Assembly: GCF_018987265.1 (NCBI RefSeq)
Contig: NZ_CP076853.1
Coordinates: 4,022,501 to 4,086,500, forward strand
Direction of reading: 5' to 3'
DNA length: 64,000 nt
DNA from: Rhizobium sp. WYJ-E13
GTDB lineage: Bacteria; Pseudomonadota; Alphaproteobacteria; Rhizobiales; Rhizobiaceae
Shown here: piece by piece, positions 35,821 through 46,631 of the stretch
Position numbering within the stretch: the first letter of the stretch is position 1
How the letters are laid out: every line of letters starts with the position of its first letter
Notes under the pieces: model-generated
Seen by the model: the letters and a program-made list of their open reading frames with translations, nothing else
Told to the model about the DNA's origin: nothing
The model's database searches: none
Program-made: the position numbers and the translations under genes

Positions 35821-36700
35821 GATGACCGCTTCCGTCACCGCGGCCCGGCCGCCATCGGACATCACCAAACGCAGCCTGCCGGCTTCGATCATCATCCATG
35901 CGCTGCTGATCGCCGCCTCTCTGCTGATGCTCTATCCGCTGCTGTGGATGGTGTCCGCGTCGGTCAGGCCGGAAAACGAGATCTTCTCGTCGACCTCGCT
36001 TATCCCGTCGGCTGTCGATTTCTCTTCCTATGTGCGCGGCTGGACTGGTCTCGACATCACTTTCGGCCGTTTCTTCTGGAATTCGCTCGTCATCTCGCTA
36101 CTCGTCGTGGCCGGCAATGTCATCGCCTGTTCGCTGACCGCCTTTGCCTTCGCGCGGCTGCGTTTTGCCGGCCGGAACTTCTGGTTTGCGATCATGCTCG
36201 GCACGCTGATGATCCCCTATCACGTGACACTGATCCCGCAATATGTGCTCTTCCTCGATCTCGGCTGGGTCAACACCATCCTGCCGCTGGTCGTGCCGAA
36301 GTTCCTGGCAAGCGACGCATTCTTCATCTTCCTCATGGTGCAGTTCTTCCGCGGCATTCCGCGCGAACTCGATGAGGCCGCGATGATGGACGGCTGCAGC
36401 GCCTGGCGCATCTACTGGAAGATCATGCTGCCGCTGTCGCTACCGGTTCTGGCGACAGCCGCGATCTTCTCCTTCATCTGGACCTGGGACGATTTCTTCG
36501 GTCCGCTGATCTACCTCAACGACATGAACACCTACACGATCCAGCTCGGCCTGCGCACTTTCGTGGACTCCACCAGCGCATCGGATTGGGGCGGACTGTT
36601 CGCCATGTCGACGCTGACCCTGGTGCCCGTGTTCTTCTTCTTCCTGTTCTTCCAGCGCCTGCTGATCGAGGGCATCGCCACGACCGGTATGAAGCGTTGA
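35813..36700 (+). CDS. Sugar ABC transporter permease (MalG-type)
   Basis: 295 residues with six predicted membrane helices. The EAA loop is DEAAMMDGCSAWRIYWKIMLPLS at about 187-209. The C-terminus (LIEGIATTGMKR) is the usual ending of MalG-type permeases. Overlaps the upstream permease gene by eight bases. Confidence 0.93.
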   Translation: MTEMTASVTAARPPSDITKRSLPASIIIHALLIAASLLMLYPLLWMVSASVRPENEIFSSTSLIPSAVDFSSYVRGWTGLDITFGRFFWNSLVISLLVVAGNVIACSLTAFAFARLRFAGRNFWFAIMLGTLMIPYHVTLIPQYVLFLDLGWVNTILPLVVPKFLASDAFFIFLMVQFFRGIPRELDEAAMMDGCSAWRIYWKIMLPLSLPVLATAAIFSFIWTWDDFFGPLIYLNDMNTYTIQLGLRTFVDSTSASDWGGLFAMSTLTLVPVFFFFLFFQRLLIEGIATTGMKR

Positions 36701-36736
36701 TAGATCGGGCGGAAAAGCCAGACAGGAAAGAATGAC

Positions 36737-37810
36737 ATGAGCATGAAGACAGTCGCGATCATCGGCTGCGGTATCGGCCGCTCCCACATCGTCGAGGGTT
36801 ATCTGCCGCATCCGGACAAATTCAAGGTCGTGGCGATCTGCGACCTGAACGAGGAGCGCCTGAAGACGATTGGCGACGAATTCGGCATCGAACGGCGCAC
36901 GACCTCTTTCGACGAGCTGCTTGCAGACGACAGCATCGACATCATCGATATCTGCACGCCGCCAGGCATCCATAAGGAGCAGGTCATCGCAGCGCTTGCC
37001 GCCGGCAAGCATGTGGTCTGCGAGAAGCCGCTCACCGGTTCGCTCGCCGGAGCCGACGAAATCATCGCGGCCGAGAAGACCGCTAAAGGCACGTTGATGC
37101 CGATCTTCCAGTATCGGTATGGTGATGGCGTCGAGAAGGCCAAGCGCATCATCGATGCCGGTCTCGCCGGGAAGTTCTACATGGGTTCGGTCGAAACTTT
37201 CTGGCGCCGCAAGCCGGAGTATTACGCCGTACCCTGGCGCGGCAAATGGGCTACCGAACTCGGCGGCGTGCTCGTCACTCACGCGCTCCATCTGCATGAC
37301 ATGCTCTTCTATCTCGCTGGCCCTGCCGTCCGCGTTTTCGGCCGCGTGGCGACCCGCGTCAACGAGATCGAGGTCGAAGACTGCGCCTCCGTCAGCCTGC
37401 AGATGCAGAACGGCGCCTTCGTCTCGCTATCCTGCACGCTCGGTTCGCAGAACGAAATCAGCCGGCTCAGGCTGCATTTCGAGAACATTACCTTCGAAAG
37501 CAATCACGAGGCCTATGCGCCCGGCCAGGATCCCTGGCAGATCATCGCTGCCGACGATGAAGTACAGGCGAAGATCGATGCCGTCGTCTCCGACTGGCAG
37601 CCCGTGCCGCTGCGTTTCAACACGCAGATGCTGCGCTTCCATGATTACCTTATGGGCAAGGGTCCGCTTCCGGTGACGAGCGCAGATGCCAGGCGCGCGC
37701 TGGAACTGGTGACGGCCATCTACCAATCTTCCGATAGCGGCGCTGATGTCGCCTTGCCGATCGGTCCAGACAGCCCGAAATACGCCGATTGGCGTGCAAG
37801 AACCAAATAA
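36737..37810 (+). CDS. Gfo/Idh/MocA family oxidoreductase
   Basis: 357 residues. AIIGCGIGRSHI binds NAD(P), ICTPPGIHKEQVIAALAAGKHVVCEKPLTGS contains the EKP signature, and FQYRYGDGVEKAKRII starts the substrate domain. It is inside the transporter operon, between permease and ATPase genes, so it probably acts on the imported compound first. It is the third member of the family in the window and is clearly distinct in sequence from the other two. Confidence 0.92.
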   Translation: MSMKTVAIIGCGIGRSHIVEGYLPHPDKFKVVAICDLNEERLKTIGDEFGIERRTTSFDELLADDSIDIIDICTPPGIHKEQVIAALAAGKHVVCEKPLTGSLAGADEIIAAEKTAKGTLMPIFQYRYGDGVEKAKRIIDAGLAGKFYMGSVETFWRRKPEYYAVPWRGKWATELGGVLVTHALHLHDMLFYLAGPAVRVFGRVATRVNEIEVEDCASVSLQMQNGAFVSLSCTLGSQNEISRLRLHFENITFESNHEAYAPGQDPWQIIAADDEVQAKIDAVVSDWQPVPLRFNTQMLRFHDYLMGKGPLPVTSADARRALELVTAIYQSSDSGADVALPIGPDSPKYADWRARTK

Positions 37811-37826
37811 GAGGGGATTTCGGAAC

Positions 37827-38903
<1,077 letters not shown>

Positions 38904-38973
38904 ATTGGCCGCAACTTGACAGCCGATCCCTCTCAAGCCCATCATTTCCCTGAGGGCTACGAGGGGGTTACGT

Positions 38974-39849
38974 GTGACGCCTGAAGAGAGGATTCATGCG
39001 CTTGGCATCTGGCAAGGCCCGATTGACATAGCCCCGATCACCGGCGGCATTACCAACCGCAATTATCTCGTGAAGGATGGCGCGCTTAGGCGGGTCGTTC
39101 GCCTCGGCGATGATATTCCGGTTCATCACATCAACAGGCAGAATGAGCTCGCGGCAAGCCGCGCTGCCCACGCGGCCGGGATTTCGCCCGCCGTGATCCA
39201 TCACGTGCCGGGCGTGCTGGTTCTGGATTTTATAGATGCCGCGCCGCTTTCGCCTGACGATGTCAGAAAGCCGGAAACGCTTGTCCGTCTCATTCCGCTG
39301 ATCCGCCGCTGCCACTACGATATGGCCCGCCATTTCCGTGGTCAGGCGATGATCTTCTGGGTTTTCCATGTAATCCGCGACTACATCGCGAACCTGAAGG
39401 CCGCAAACAGCCCGCACACACCTTTGCTGGACGATCTCCTGGAGAAAGCCGAGCGTCTCGAAGCAGCGGCCGGTCCCTTCGAAATCGCCTTCGGCCACAA
39501 CGACCTGCTCGCTGCCAATTTCCTCGACGACGGCCGGCGGCTCTGGCTGATCGACTGGGATTACGCGGGCTTCAATACGCCGCTCTTCGATCTCGGCGGT
39601 CTCGCCTCCAACAACGAGTTTTCAGAGGAGGCGGAGTGCCTCATGCTGGAGACCTATTTCGACCAGCCCCTGACGGATGATCTCAGCGGCCGCTACCGGG
39701 CCATGAAATGCGCCTCGTTGCTGCGCGAGACCCTATGGAGCATGATTTCCGAGATCCATTCGACCATCGATTTCAACTACGCCGCCTACACGGCCGAAAA
39801 CCTCGCCCGCTTCGAGCGCGCCTATCGGGCATTTGAACAGGATCATTGA
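38974..39849 (+). CDS. Choline/aminoglycoside kinase-like phosphotransferase
   Basis: 291 residues from a GTG. The kinase-like fold shows TGGITNRNYLV (nucleotide loop), FGHNDLLAANFL (catalytic Asp) and LWLIDWDYAGFNTPLFDLGGL (metal-binding Asp). It is closest in pattern to choline/ethanolamine kinases. One base before the FAD oxidoreductase gene, with which it is co-transcribed. The substrate could be choline-like, or the pair may process N-methylated amines. Confidence 0.85.
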   Translation: MTPEERIHALGIWQGPIDIAPITGGITNRNYLVKDGALRRVVRLGDDIPVHHINRQNELAASRAAHAAGISPAVIHHVPGVLVLDFIDAAPLSPDDVRKPETLVRLIPLIRRCHYDMARHFRGQAMIFWVFHVIRDYIANLKAANSPHTPLLDDLLEKAERLEAAAGPFEIAFGHNDLLAANFLDDGRRLWLIDWDYAGFNTPLFDLGGLASNNEFSEEAECLMLETYFDQPLTDDLSGRYRAMKCASLLRETLWSMISEIHSTIDFNYAAYTAENLARFERAYRAFEQDH

Positions 39850-42300
39850 ATGACGAAGGAATTACCGAAGACGGCGAAAGCCGTGGTCATCGGCGGCGGC
39901 ATCATCGGCTGCTCGACCGCCTATCATCTGGCGAAACTCGACTGGACAGATACGGTGCTCCTGGAGCGCAAGAAATTGACGTCGGGCACCACATTCCATG
40001 CCGCTGGCCTCGTCGGCCAATTGCGCACCAGCGCCAACATCACCCAGCTTCTGGGATATTCCGTCGATCTCTACAAGAAGCTCGAAGCCGAAACCGGCCT
40101 CGGCACCGGCTGGAAGATGAATGGCGGTTTGCGGCTTGCCTGCAATGAGGAGCGCTGGACTGAGGTCAAGCGCCAGGCGACGACAGCCCAGTCCTTCGGC
40201 CTCGAAATGCATCTCCTGAACCCGCAGGAGGCCTTCGATCTCTGGCCTCTGATGACCACAGACGATCTCGTTGGTGCTGCCTTCCTTCCGACGGATGGGC
40301 AAGCCAATCCTTCTGACATCACTCAAGCGCTGGCAAAAGGCGCGCGCATGGCCGGCGTCTCGATCTTCGAAGATACGGAAGTTCTCGATCTCGAAATCGA
40401 CAAGGGCAGGATTCGCGCCGTCGTCACGGCGCAGGGCCGTATCGAATGCGAGCGCGTGGTGGTCTGCGCGGGACAGTGGACCCGCAGCTTCGCTGCCCGC
40501 TTTGGCGTCAACGTGCCGCTCGTCTCGGTCGAACACCAGTATATCATCACCGATTCCTTCGGTGTGCCGTCCAACCTTCCGACGCTGCGCGATCCCGATC
40601 GCCTCACCTACTACAAGGAAGAGGTCGGCGGCATGGTCATGGGCGGTTACGAGCCAAATCCAATTGCCTGGGCTCTGGACGGCATTCCCGATGGTTTTCA
40701 CTACACGCTGCTCGACAGCAATTTCGACCATTTCGAGCAGATCATGGAACAGGCGCTCGGCCGCGTGCCGGCGCTGGAAAATGTCGGTATCAAACAGCTT
40801 CTGAACGGGCCGGAGAGTTTTACGCCCGACGGCAATTTCATCCTTGGTGAGGCACCGGAACTGAAGAATTTCTTCGTCGGCGCCGGTTTTAATGCTTTCG
40901 GCATTGCCTCGGCCGGCGGCGCCGGCATGGCGCTCGCCGAATGGGTGACCAAGGGCGAACCGCCCTATGATCTCTGGCCGGTCGATATCCGCCGGTTCGG
41001 CCGGCCGCATTTCGATACGGACTGGGTCCGTACTCGCACGCTGGAGGCCTATGGCAAGCATTACACCTTGGCCTTCCCCTTTGAGGAATATGCAAGCGGC
41101 CGCCCGTGCCGGAAATCACCGCTCTATGACCGGCTGAAGGCGCAGGGTGCCTGTTTCGGCGAAAAGCTCGGCTGGGAGCGGCCGAACTGGTTTGCCGATC
41201 TCTTCGCCAATGAAGAGCCGAAGGACATTTATACCTATGCTCGCCAGAACTGGTTCGATGCCGTCGGCCGGGAACACAAGGCGGTGCGCGAAGCAGCCGT
41301 CATCTTCGATCAGACATCCTTCGCCAAATTCGTGCTGAAGGGCAGGGATGCTGAAACAGCCCTATCCTGGATTGCCGCCAACGATGTTGCAAAGCCCGTC
41401 GGTTCGCTGATCTACACGCAGATGCTCAACGACAAGGGCGGCATCGAATGCGACCTCACCTGCGCCCGCATCGCCGAAAACGAATATTACATCGTCACCG
41501 GCACCGGTTTTGCCACGCATGATTTTGACTGGATTTCGCGCAACATCCCCGATGGCCTCCACGCCGAACTCGTTGACGTTACCTCGGCCTATACCGTGCT
41601 CTCGCTGATGGGACCGAATTCCCGCGCGATCCTGCAGGAGATCACGACCAGCGACGTCTCCAATGCCACCTTCCCCTTCGGCCGGGTCAAAACCATCGGT
41701 ATTGCCGGTTGCCCCGTGCGGGCTCTGCGTATCACCTATGTCGGCGAACTCGGCTATGAACTGCATGTGCCGATCGAATATGCCACCACCGTCTATGACG
41801 CGCTCATGGCGACGGACGGACGGTTCGGCCTTGTCAATGCCGGCTACCGCGCCATCGAAGGCTGCCGCCTGGAAAAAGGCTATCGCGCCTGGGGTTCCGA
41901 TATCGGCCCGGACCATACGCCGGTCGAAGCCGGCCTTAGCTGGGCCGTGAAGATGCGGAAGAACACGCCTTTCAAGGGCCGTGAGGTGATCGAACGCCAG
42001 CTTGAAGGCGGCGTGAAGAAGATGCTCGTCTGCCTCGTGCCTGAAAATCCCGATATCGTGCTGCTGGGCCGCGAAACCATCTACCGCGACGGCAAGCGCG
42101 TCGGCTGGCTTTCCAGCGGCGGCTTCGGCTACACTATCGGCAGGCCGATTGGCTATGGCTATGTTCGTAACCCAGACGGCGTGACGGAGGATTTCGTTCT
42201 CTCCGGCACCTATGAGCTCGATGTTGCTCGTGAGCGTGTGCCTTGCAAGGTCAGCCTCAAGCCGCTTTACGATCCCGAGATGAAGCGGGTGAAAGCCTGA
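39850..42300 (+). CDS. FAD-dependent oxidoreductase with GcvT domain (dimethylglycine/sarcosine dehydrogenase type)
   Basis: 816 residues. The N-terminal FAD domain starts AVVIGGGIIGCSTAYHLAKLDWTDTVLLERKKLTSGTTFHAAG, where the SGTTxHxAG element is typical for dimethylglycine-dehydrogenase relatives with covalent flavin. The C-terminal half (about 430-816) is a GcvT aminomethyltransferase-like domain that passes formaldehyde to tetrahydrofolate (LTCARIAENEYYIVTGTGFATHD, YRAWGSDIGPDHTPVEAGL). It should demethylate a methylated glycine derivative in the cytoplasm. With the kinase-like gene it may handle choline-derived substrates. Confidence 0.9.
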   Translation: MTKELPKTAKAVVIGGGIIGCSTAYHLAKLDWTDTVLLERKKLTSGTTFHAAGLVGQLRTSANITQLLGYSVDLYKKLEAETGLGTGWKMNGGLRLACNEERWTEVKRQATTAQSFGLEMHLLNPQEAFDLWPLMTTDDLVGAAFLPTDGQANPSDITQALAKGARMAGVSIFEDTEVLDLEIDKGRIRAVVTAQGRIECERVVVCAGQWTRSFAARFGVNVPLVSVEHQYIITDSFGVPSNLPTLRDPDRLTYYKEEVGGMVMGGYEPNPIAWALDGIPDGFHYTLLDSNFDHFEQIMEQALGRVPALENVGIKQLLNGPESFTPDGNFILGEAPELKNFFVGAGFNAFGIASAGGAGMALAEWVTKGEPPYDLWPVDIRRFGRPHFDTDWVRTRTLEAYGKHYTLAFPFEEYASGRPCRKSPLYDRLKAQGACFGEKLGWERPNWFADLFANEEPKDIYTYARQNWFDAVGREHKAVREAAVIFDQTSFAKFVLKGRDAETALSWIAANDVAKPVGSLIYTQMLNDKGGIECDLTCARIAENEYYIVTGTGFATHDFDWISRNIPDGLHAELVDVTSAYTVLSLMGPNSRAILQEITTSDVSNATFPFGRVKTIGIAGCPVRALRITYVGELGYELHVPIEYATTVYDALMATDGRFGLVNAGYRAIEGCRLEKGYRAWGSDIGPDHTPVEAGLSWAVKMRKNTPFKGREVIERQLEGGVKKMLVCLVPENPDIVLLGRETIYRDGKRVGWLSSGGFGYTIGRPIGYGYVRNPDGVTEDFVLSGTYELDVARERVPCKVSLKPLYDPEMKRVKA

Positions 42301-42320
42301 GCCTCGCGGCAGCCAAGGAT

Positions 42321-42367
42321 GGATCAAGTCCAACGAAAGTGTGCGGCGGTTTTACGTCCGAAATTGC
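42321..42367. repeat. Rhizobial interspersed repeat, copy B (diverged)
   Basis: gatcaagtccaacgaaagtg, then tgcggcggttttacgtccga and aattgc align with copy C at 59957-60005 (about three quarters of positions by eye). It lies just after the oxidoreductase stop. Confidence 0.6.
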
Positions 42368-42384
42368 AGGCCCAGGGACTTGGA

Positions 42385-42421
42385 CCTCATGAACCCCGCG
42401 ACAAGCACGGGGTTCATGAGG
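42385..42421. terminator. 14-bp perfect hairpin between convergent genes
   Basis: cctcatgaaccccg pairs perfectly with cggggttcatgagg around a 9-base loop. There is no T run on either side, yet it lies between the convergent oxidoreductase and uxuB-like genes, seven bases from the latter's stop. It may act as a bidirectional terminator or 3'-end protector. Confidence 0.6.
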
Positions 42422-42428
42422 AAAGGCA

Positions 42429-43886
42429 TCAAAACAGCGGCAGCCTGTCGTCCTGGATCAGGATTTCCAGCTTGTTTGCCACGTCCTCAGTCCAGGCGAT
42501 ATTCCCGGTCAGTGCCTTTGGAAACAGCCCCGGAAGTTTGAACAGCGCTGCTGAAACAGCCCCGCCGTTGCGCGGCACATCCGCGATCAGTGCTGCAATC
42601 TCTCCCGCCCGTGGGTCGCGCAATTCGTAGCGTTCGCCATTGCGGTCGACGCCCGTTGCGTAACGCATCCAGGCGGCGACAGCGATCGCGTAGGTCTCCG
42701 CCTTGCCACCCTTTGCGAGCGCTTCGGTTGCCGGCTCCAGCAAGCGCTGCGGCAGTTTCTGTGTGCCATCCATGGCGATCTGATAGGTCCGGTGGGCGAT
42801 CGCCTTGTTTGCAAAGCGTGCTATCAGCTCGTCCGCATAGGCGTCGAGATCGATACCGGGAACCGGGTCGAGCGTTGCCGCCGCCGCGTTCATATGCCGG
42901 CGGGCCAGCGCGGCAAGTCCGGCATCGTCCATCACGTCGCGGATAAATTCATAGCCTGCTGTATAGCCAAGATAGGCGAGCAGAGAATGCGCACCATTCA
43001 GCATCCGCAGCTTCATCTTTTCATAGGCAGAGACTTCCTCGACCATCAGCGCGCCACGCACCTTTTCCCAGGCTGGCCGCCCATTGGCGAAATGATCTTC
43101 GATCACCCATTGCGTGAAAGGCTCTGTCTCGATCGCCGCGAGGTCGGTGCGGCCCGTCAGCCGCTTGGCATCGGCATAGGTCGCATCGGTGCTTGCCGGC
43201 GTGATACGGTCGACCATCGTGGACGGGAAGGGCACGTTCGCTTCAATCCAGTCATGCAGGTCGGTATCGATGCGAGAGGTGAATTCCAGTACGAGACGCT
43301 TCAGTACTGCGCCGTTGCTCGGCAGGTTATCGCAGCTGAGCGGCGTAAAGGGTGCAATACCTTTCTGACGCCGCCGCGCAAGGCCTTCCACCAGATAGCC
43401 GATAACGCCGCGCGGCGCGTGCCGGTTGGCAAGGTCGGCGACGATATCGGGATGCTTGAGGTCGAGCCCGCCCGTTGCCGGATCGAAACCGTAAGCTTTT
43501 TCGGTCACGGTCATGCTGACGATGCGGATATCAGGGTCTTCTAGCCGTGCCAGCAGGCCGGTCGGATCGCGTGGCGCCACATGCGCCCCAAGGATCGAGC
43601 CGATGACCTGCGCCGTTGTCCCCGACGTGTCGCGGATTAGCACCGTATAGAGCCCGTTCTGAGCGCTCAGATTGTCCGCAACATCAGGCGTGCGCAGGCT
43701 TGCCACCTCAATGCCCCAGTCGCCACCTGCAGCTGCGAGCGCGCCATCCGTGAAGGGCGCGAAATGCGCACGGAAGAAGGCGCCGGGGCCAAGATGCAGG
43801 ATGCCGGCCTTCAGTGCATTCCGGTCATAGGCAGGAAGCTTCGCTGTCGGCGCAAGGCCGGTTATGGTCTGTAGTCTGTCGCTCAC
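42429..43886 (-). CDS. uxuB: Fructuronate reductase / mannitol dehydrogenase family
   Basis: 485 residues of the long-chain mannitol dehydrogenase family. The family signature KMKLRMLNGAHSLLAYLGYTAGYEF is at about 286-310, with LHLGPGAFFRAHFAPFTD at the N-terminus and SCDNLPSNGAVLKRLVLEF in between. It lies four bases into the end of uxaC, so it most likely reduces D-fructuronate to D-mannonate; mannitol or arabinitol oxidation is the alternative in this family. Confidence 0.85.
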   Translation of the reverse strand: MSDRLQTITGLAPTAKLPAYDRNALKAGILHLGPGAFFRAHFAPFTDGALAAAGGDWGIEVASLRTPDVADNLSAQNGLYTVLIRDTSGTTAQVIGSILGAHVAPRDPTGLLARLEDPDIRIVSMTVTEKAYGFDPATGGLDLKHPDIVADLANRHAPRGVIGYLVEGLARRRQKGIAPFTPLSCDNLPSNGAVLKRLVLEFTSRIDTDLHDWIEANVPFPSTMVDRITPASTDATYADAKRLTGRTDLAAIETEPFTQWVIEDHFANGRPAWEKVRGALMVEEVSAYEKMKLRMLNGAHSLLAYLGYTAGYEFIRDVMDDAGLAALARRHMNAAAATLDPVPGIDLDAYADELIARFANKAIAHRTYQIAMDGTQKLPQRLLEPATEALAKGGKAETYAIAVAAWMRYATGVDRNGERYELRDPRAGEIAALIADVPRNGGAVSAALFKLPGLFPKALTGNIAWTEDVANKLEILIQDDRLPLF

Positions 43887-45298
43887 AGCTTGTAGGCCTT
43901 CTTCGCATTGTCATAGGAGAGTTCGCGCGTCACGATTTCGGCTTCCTTTTTGGAAATCCGGTGCTCGGCCGCAAGCTGCGCCAGGAAGCGGCAAATCTCG
44001 CGACGCCAGACATCGTGGCGGGCGGGGATCGACAGGAGCGCGCGCGTATCGTCGTTGAAGCCGGCGAGATTGGCGAAACCGGCTGTCTCCACCACTTGGT
44101 CGAGATAGCGGCGGATACCAAGCGGGCTGTCGTGAAACCACCAGGGCGGCCCGATCATCAGGCAGGCCCAATGGCCGGCCATCGGCGCAAGCTCGCGGGC
44201 ATAGGTCGTCTCGTCGAGCGTGAAGAGCAGGATGCGCAGGCCAGGCGCATGGCCGTATTTCGACAGCAGGGCATTGAGGCCGCCGACCCAGTCGGTGCGC
44301 GTCGGAATATCGGCGCCCATATTCGGTCCACGGGTTTCGAAAAGCCCGCGGTCGGTGTTGCGGCGTGAACCGGCATGGATCTGCATCACCATGCCGTCTT
44401 CGGCGGAGAGGCCGGCCATTTCCGTCACCATCTGGCCCCGGAAAAGCTCTGCATCAGCAGCCGAAAGGGGTCCCTTCAGCGCCTTGTCGAGCAGCGCCTG
44501 CTTTTCGGTAAGCGGCAGATCGGCGGTAAAGGCGGTCGGTACGCCATGGTCGGTCGCCGTTGCGCCGAACTGGCGGAAATAGGCGCGCCGCTTACGATGT
44601 GCCTCGATGAGGCCGTCCCACTTGGTGATGTCGCAGCCGGTGATCTCACCGAACTTGATGAGATTGTCGCGGAAGCCGATGGCGTCGGGATCGGTGACGC
44701 TGTCAGGCCGGTAGGTGGTGCGCACTTTGCCGATCCAGCCGTCGGTCGCCATCTTCTGATGGTGAGGAAGCGGATCGAGTGCGCCTTCGGTTGTGGCGAT
44801 CGTCTCGATGCCGAAGCGCTGATGCAGCGCCCGCGGCCGGAACTCCGGAAGTTTCAGCTGCGCATTGATATGATCGTAGAGCGCATCGGCATTCTCAGTC
44901 GTCAGCGGCTCTGTACAGCCGAGCACGGCCGACATGGCATGATCGACCCAAAGGCTCGACGGCGTTCCGCGGAAAAGATGGTATTTGGCAGCGAAAGCCC
45001 GCCAGATATCCCGGCCGCTTGCCACCGGCTTGCCGTCAAGCCGTGGCACACCGAGCTCATCGAGTTTGGTGCCGGTGCTGTGCAGCATGCGGAAAAGATA
45101 GTGGTCGGGAATGACGAGCAGCGAAGCGGCGTCTTCGAAGGCCTTGTCGTCTGCGAACCAGGACGGTTCGGTATGCCCGTGAGGGCTGACGATCGGAAGG
45201 GCACGCACCGTCTCATAGAGATCGCATGCTATTGTCCGCGTTGCCGGATCGGCGGGAAAGAGCCGGTCCGGATGAAGAAAGCCATTGCCTACATCCAT
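43883..45298 (-). CDS. uxaC: Glucuronate (uronate) isomerase
   Basis: 471 residues. It starts FLHPDRLFPADPATRTIACDLYETVRALPIVSPHGHTEPSWFADDKAFEDA, where the HGH pair ligates metal, and contains DGLIEAHRKRRAYFRQFGATATDHG. The enzyme isomerises glucuronate to fructuronate and galacturonate to tagaturonate, the first step of the Ashwell pathway. The stop overlaps the start of the reductase gene. Mannonate dehydratase and the KDG kinase and aldolase are not in the window. The start is an ATG at 45298. Confidence 0.93.
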   Translation of the reverse strand: MDVGNGFLHPDRLFPADPATRTIACDLYETVRALPIVSPHGHTEPSWFADDKAFEDAASLLVIPDHYLFRMLHSTGTKLDELGVPRLDGKPVASGRDIWRAFAAKYHLFRGTPSSLWVDHAMSAVLGCTEPLTTENADALYDHINAQLKLPEFRPRALHQRFGIETIATTEGALDPLPHHQKMATDGWIGKVRTTYRPDSVTDPDAIGFRDNLIKFGEITGCDITKWDGLIEAHRKRRAYFRQFGATATDHGVPTAFTADLPLTEKQALLDKALKGPLSAADAELFRGQMVTEMAGLSAEDGMVMQIHAGSRRNTDRGLFETRGPNMGADIPTRTDWVGGLNALLSKYGHAPGLRILLFTLDETTYARELAPMAGHWACLMIGPPWWFHDSPLGIRRYLDQVVETAGFANLAGFNDDTRALLSIPARHDVWRREICRFLAQLAAEHRISKKEAEIVTRELSYDNAKKAYKL

Positions 45299-45468
45299 CA
45301 GTTATCCTCCCTGATGGATAAGGGCCTACCCCACAAGACGGGATGCGGCAAGGGCTTTTGGTAACCAAGCGGTTCATTTCGGAATCGTTTTCGTGAGGCC
45401 TCGAAACCATTGACGCTTCGGCCTATTTGGGCTTTGGAAATGCCACCTGATTTCCCCGGAGAAAACCG

Positions 45469-45678
45469 ATGTCCGACGAGGCAGCGCGCATCACGAAGCT
45501 GGAAGAAATGCTGGCCCATCAGGCAAAGACGATCGATGAGCTTTCCGATCAGCTTGCCGAACAATGGAAAGTCATGGAGCAGACGCGCGCCAAGCTCGAT
45601 CGATTGACCGAGCGGTTCCTGAGCCTGGAAGAACAATCGCTGGAAGCCCCGGCGATCACCAAGCCGCCGCACTATTGA
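45469..45678 (+). CDS. slyX: SlyX family protein
   Basis: 69 residues, almost all one coiled coil (ARITKLEEMLAHQAKTIDELSDQLAEQWKVMEQTRAKLDRLTERFLSLEE), ending EAPAITKPPHY. The Pro-Pro-His-Tyr ending is the mark of SlyX. Its biochemical role is unknown. ggagaaaac precedes the ATG. Confidence 0.9.
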   Translation: MSDEAARITKLEEMLAHQAKTIDELSDQLAEQWKVMEQTRAKLDRLTERFLSLEEQSLEAPAITKPPHY

Positions 45679-45782
45679 GCGGTTATGCCGCGCCTGAAGG
45701 CCGCCTGCAGCAGGAAAGCGGTTTCGCGGTTTCGCCCTTTGCGATATAGCCCGAAAAGACGAAGCTGAACGAGAGACATCCC

Positions 45783-46409
45783 ATGGCGGCCACCATCCGT
45801 TATCACCAAGGCGATATTTCCGCGGCGGATGCCGCCCGTTACATTGGCGCGATCGCGATCGATACCGAAACGCTGGGCCTCGTGCCGCGCCGGGACCGCC
45901 TCTGCGTCGTCCAGCTTTCGCCGGGCGACGGCTCTGCCGATGTGATCCGCATAGCGGCCGGTCAGAAGCAAGCGCCGAACCTGACCGCGCTGCTTGCCGA
46001 TCCGTCGCGCCAGAAGATCTTTCACTACGGCCGCTTCGATATCGCCGTGCTCTTCCATACATTCGGCGTCACCGCGACACCGGTCTTCTGCACGAAGATC
46101 GCCTCGCGCCTCATCCGTACCTACACGGATCGCCACGGTCTGAAGGATAATCTGAAGGAGATGCTCGACATCGATATCTCCAAGACGCAGCAGTCCTCCG
46201 ACTGGGCTGCCGAAACGCTCTCGCAGGCGCAGCTCGAATATGCCGCCTCCGACGTGCTCTATCTGCACGCGCTGCGTGACAAGCTCAACGAACGCCTGAT
46301 CCGCGATGGCCGTCTGGAGCACGCGACGGCCTGCTTCGAATTCCTGCCGACGCGCGCCAAGCTCGATCTTCTCGGCTGGGAAGAGGCAGATATCTTCGCC
46401 CACAGCTAA
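45783..46409 (+). CDS. RNase D-like 3'-5' exonuclease
   Basis: 208 residues, containing only the DEDD exonuclease domain and no HRDC domain. Catalytic residues appear in AIDTETLGLVPRRDRLCVVQLS (Asp and Glu), FHYGRFDIAVLFHTFG (Asp) and YAASDVLYLHALRDKL (Tyr and Asp, the DEDDy type). Full RNase D is about 370 residues, so this is the short alphaproteobacterial form used in RNA processing or decay. Confidence 0.9.
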   Translation: MAATIRYHQGDISAADAARYIGAIAIDTETLGLVPRRDRLCVVQLSPGDGSADVIRIAAGQKQAPNLTALLADPSRQKIFHYGRFDIAVLFHTFGVTATPVFCTKIASRLIRTYTDRHGLKDNLKEMLDIDISKTQQSSDWAAETLSQAQLEYAASDVLYLHALRDKLNERLIRDGRLEHATACFEFLPTRAKLDLLGWEEADIFAHS

Positions 46410-46435
46410 GGCGCATTTCATCCGACATACCAGCA

Positions 46436-46462
46436 CGGCCACGGACATCGTCCGCGGCCGTT
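46436..46462 (+). terminator. Hairpin after the exonuclease gene
   Basis: acggccacggac / gtccgcggccgt form a 12-bp stem with one mismatch and a 3-base loop; followed by a short t-rich stretch. It is a likely terminator of the exonuclease transcript. Confidence 0.5.
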
Positions 46463-46631
46463 AGCTATTCGTTAAGACGTTTTCGTTAAGATTATTATTA
46501 ATTTTTATGCACTCGACGGCACAAAAAGTGCCGATGCGGACAGGAGGATCTGCCGGGATGCAAGAGGCCGGATGAGCTCGGTCTCTTTGTAGAACCTGCT
46601 TTCATAGCCACTTTGCGAAAGGAGCGTGCCT

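Noticed and set aside
46474..46505. CtrA box in ttaagacgttttcgttaagattattattaa
   Set aside because: The TTAA pairs are spaced by 10 and 8 bases and not the required 7.
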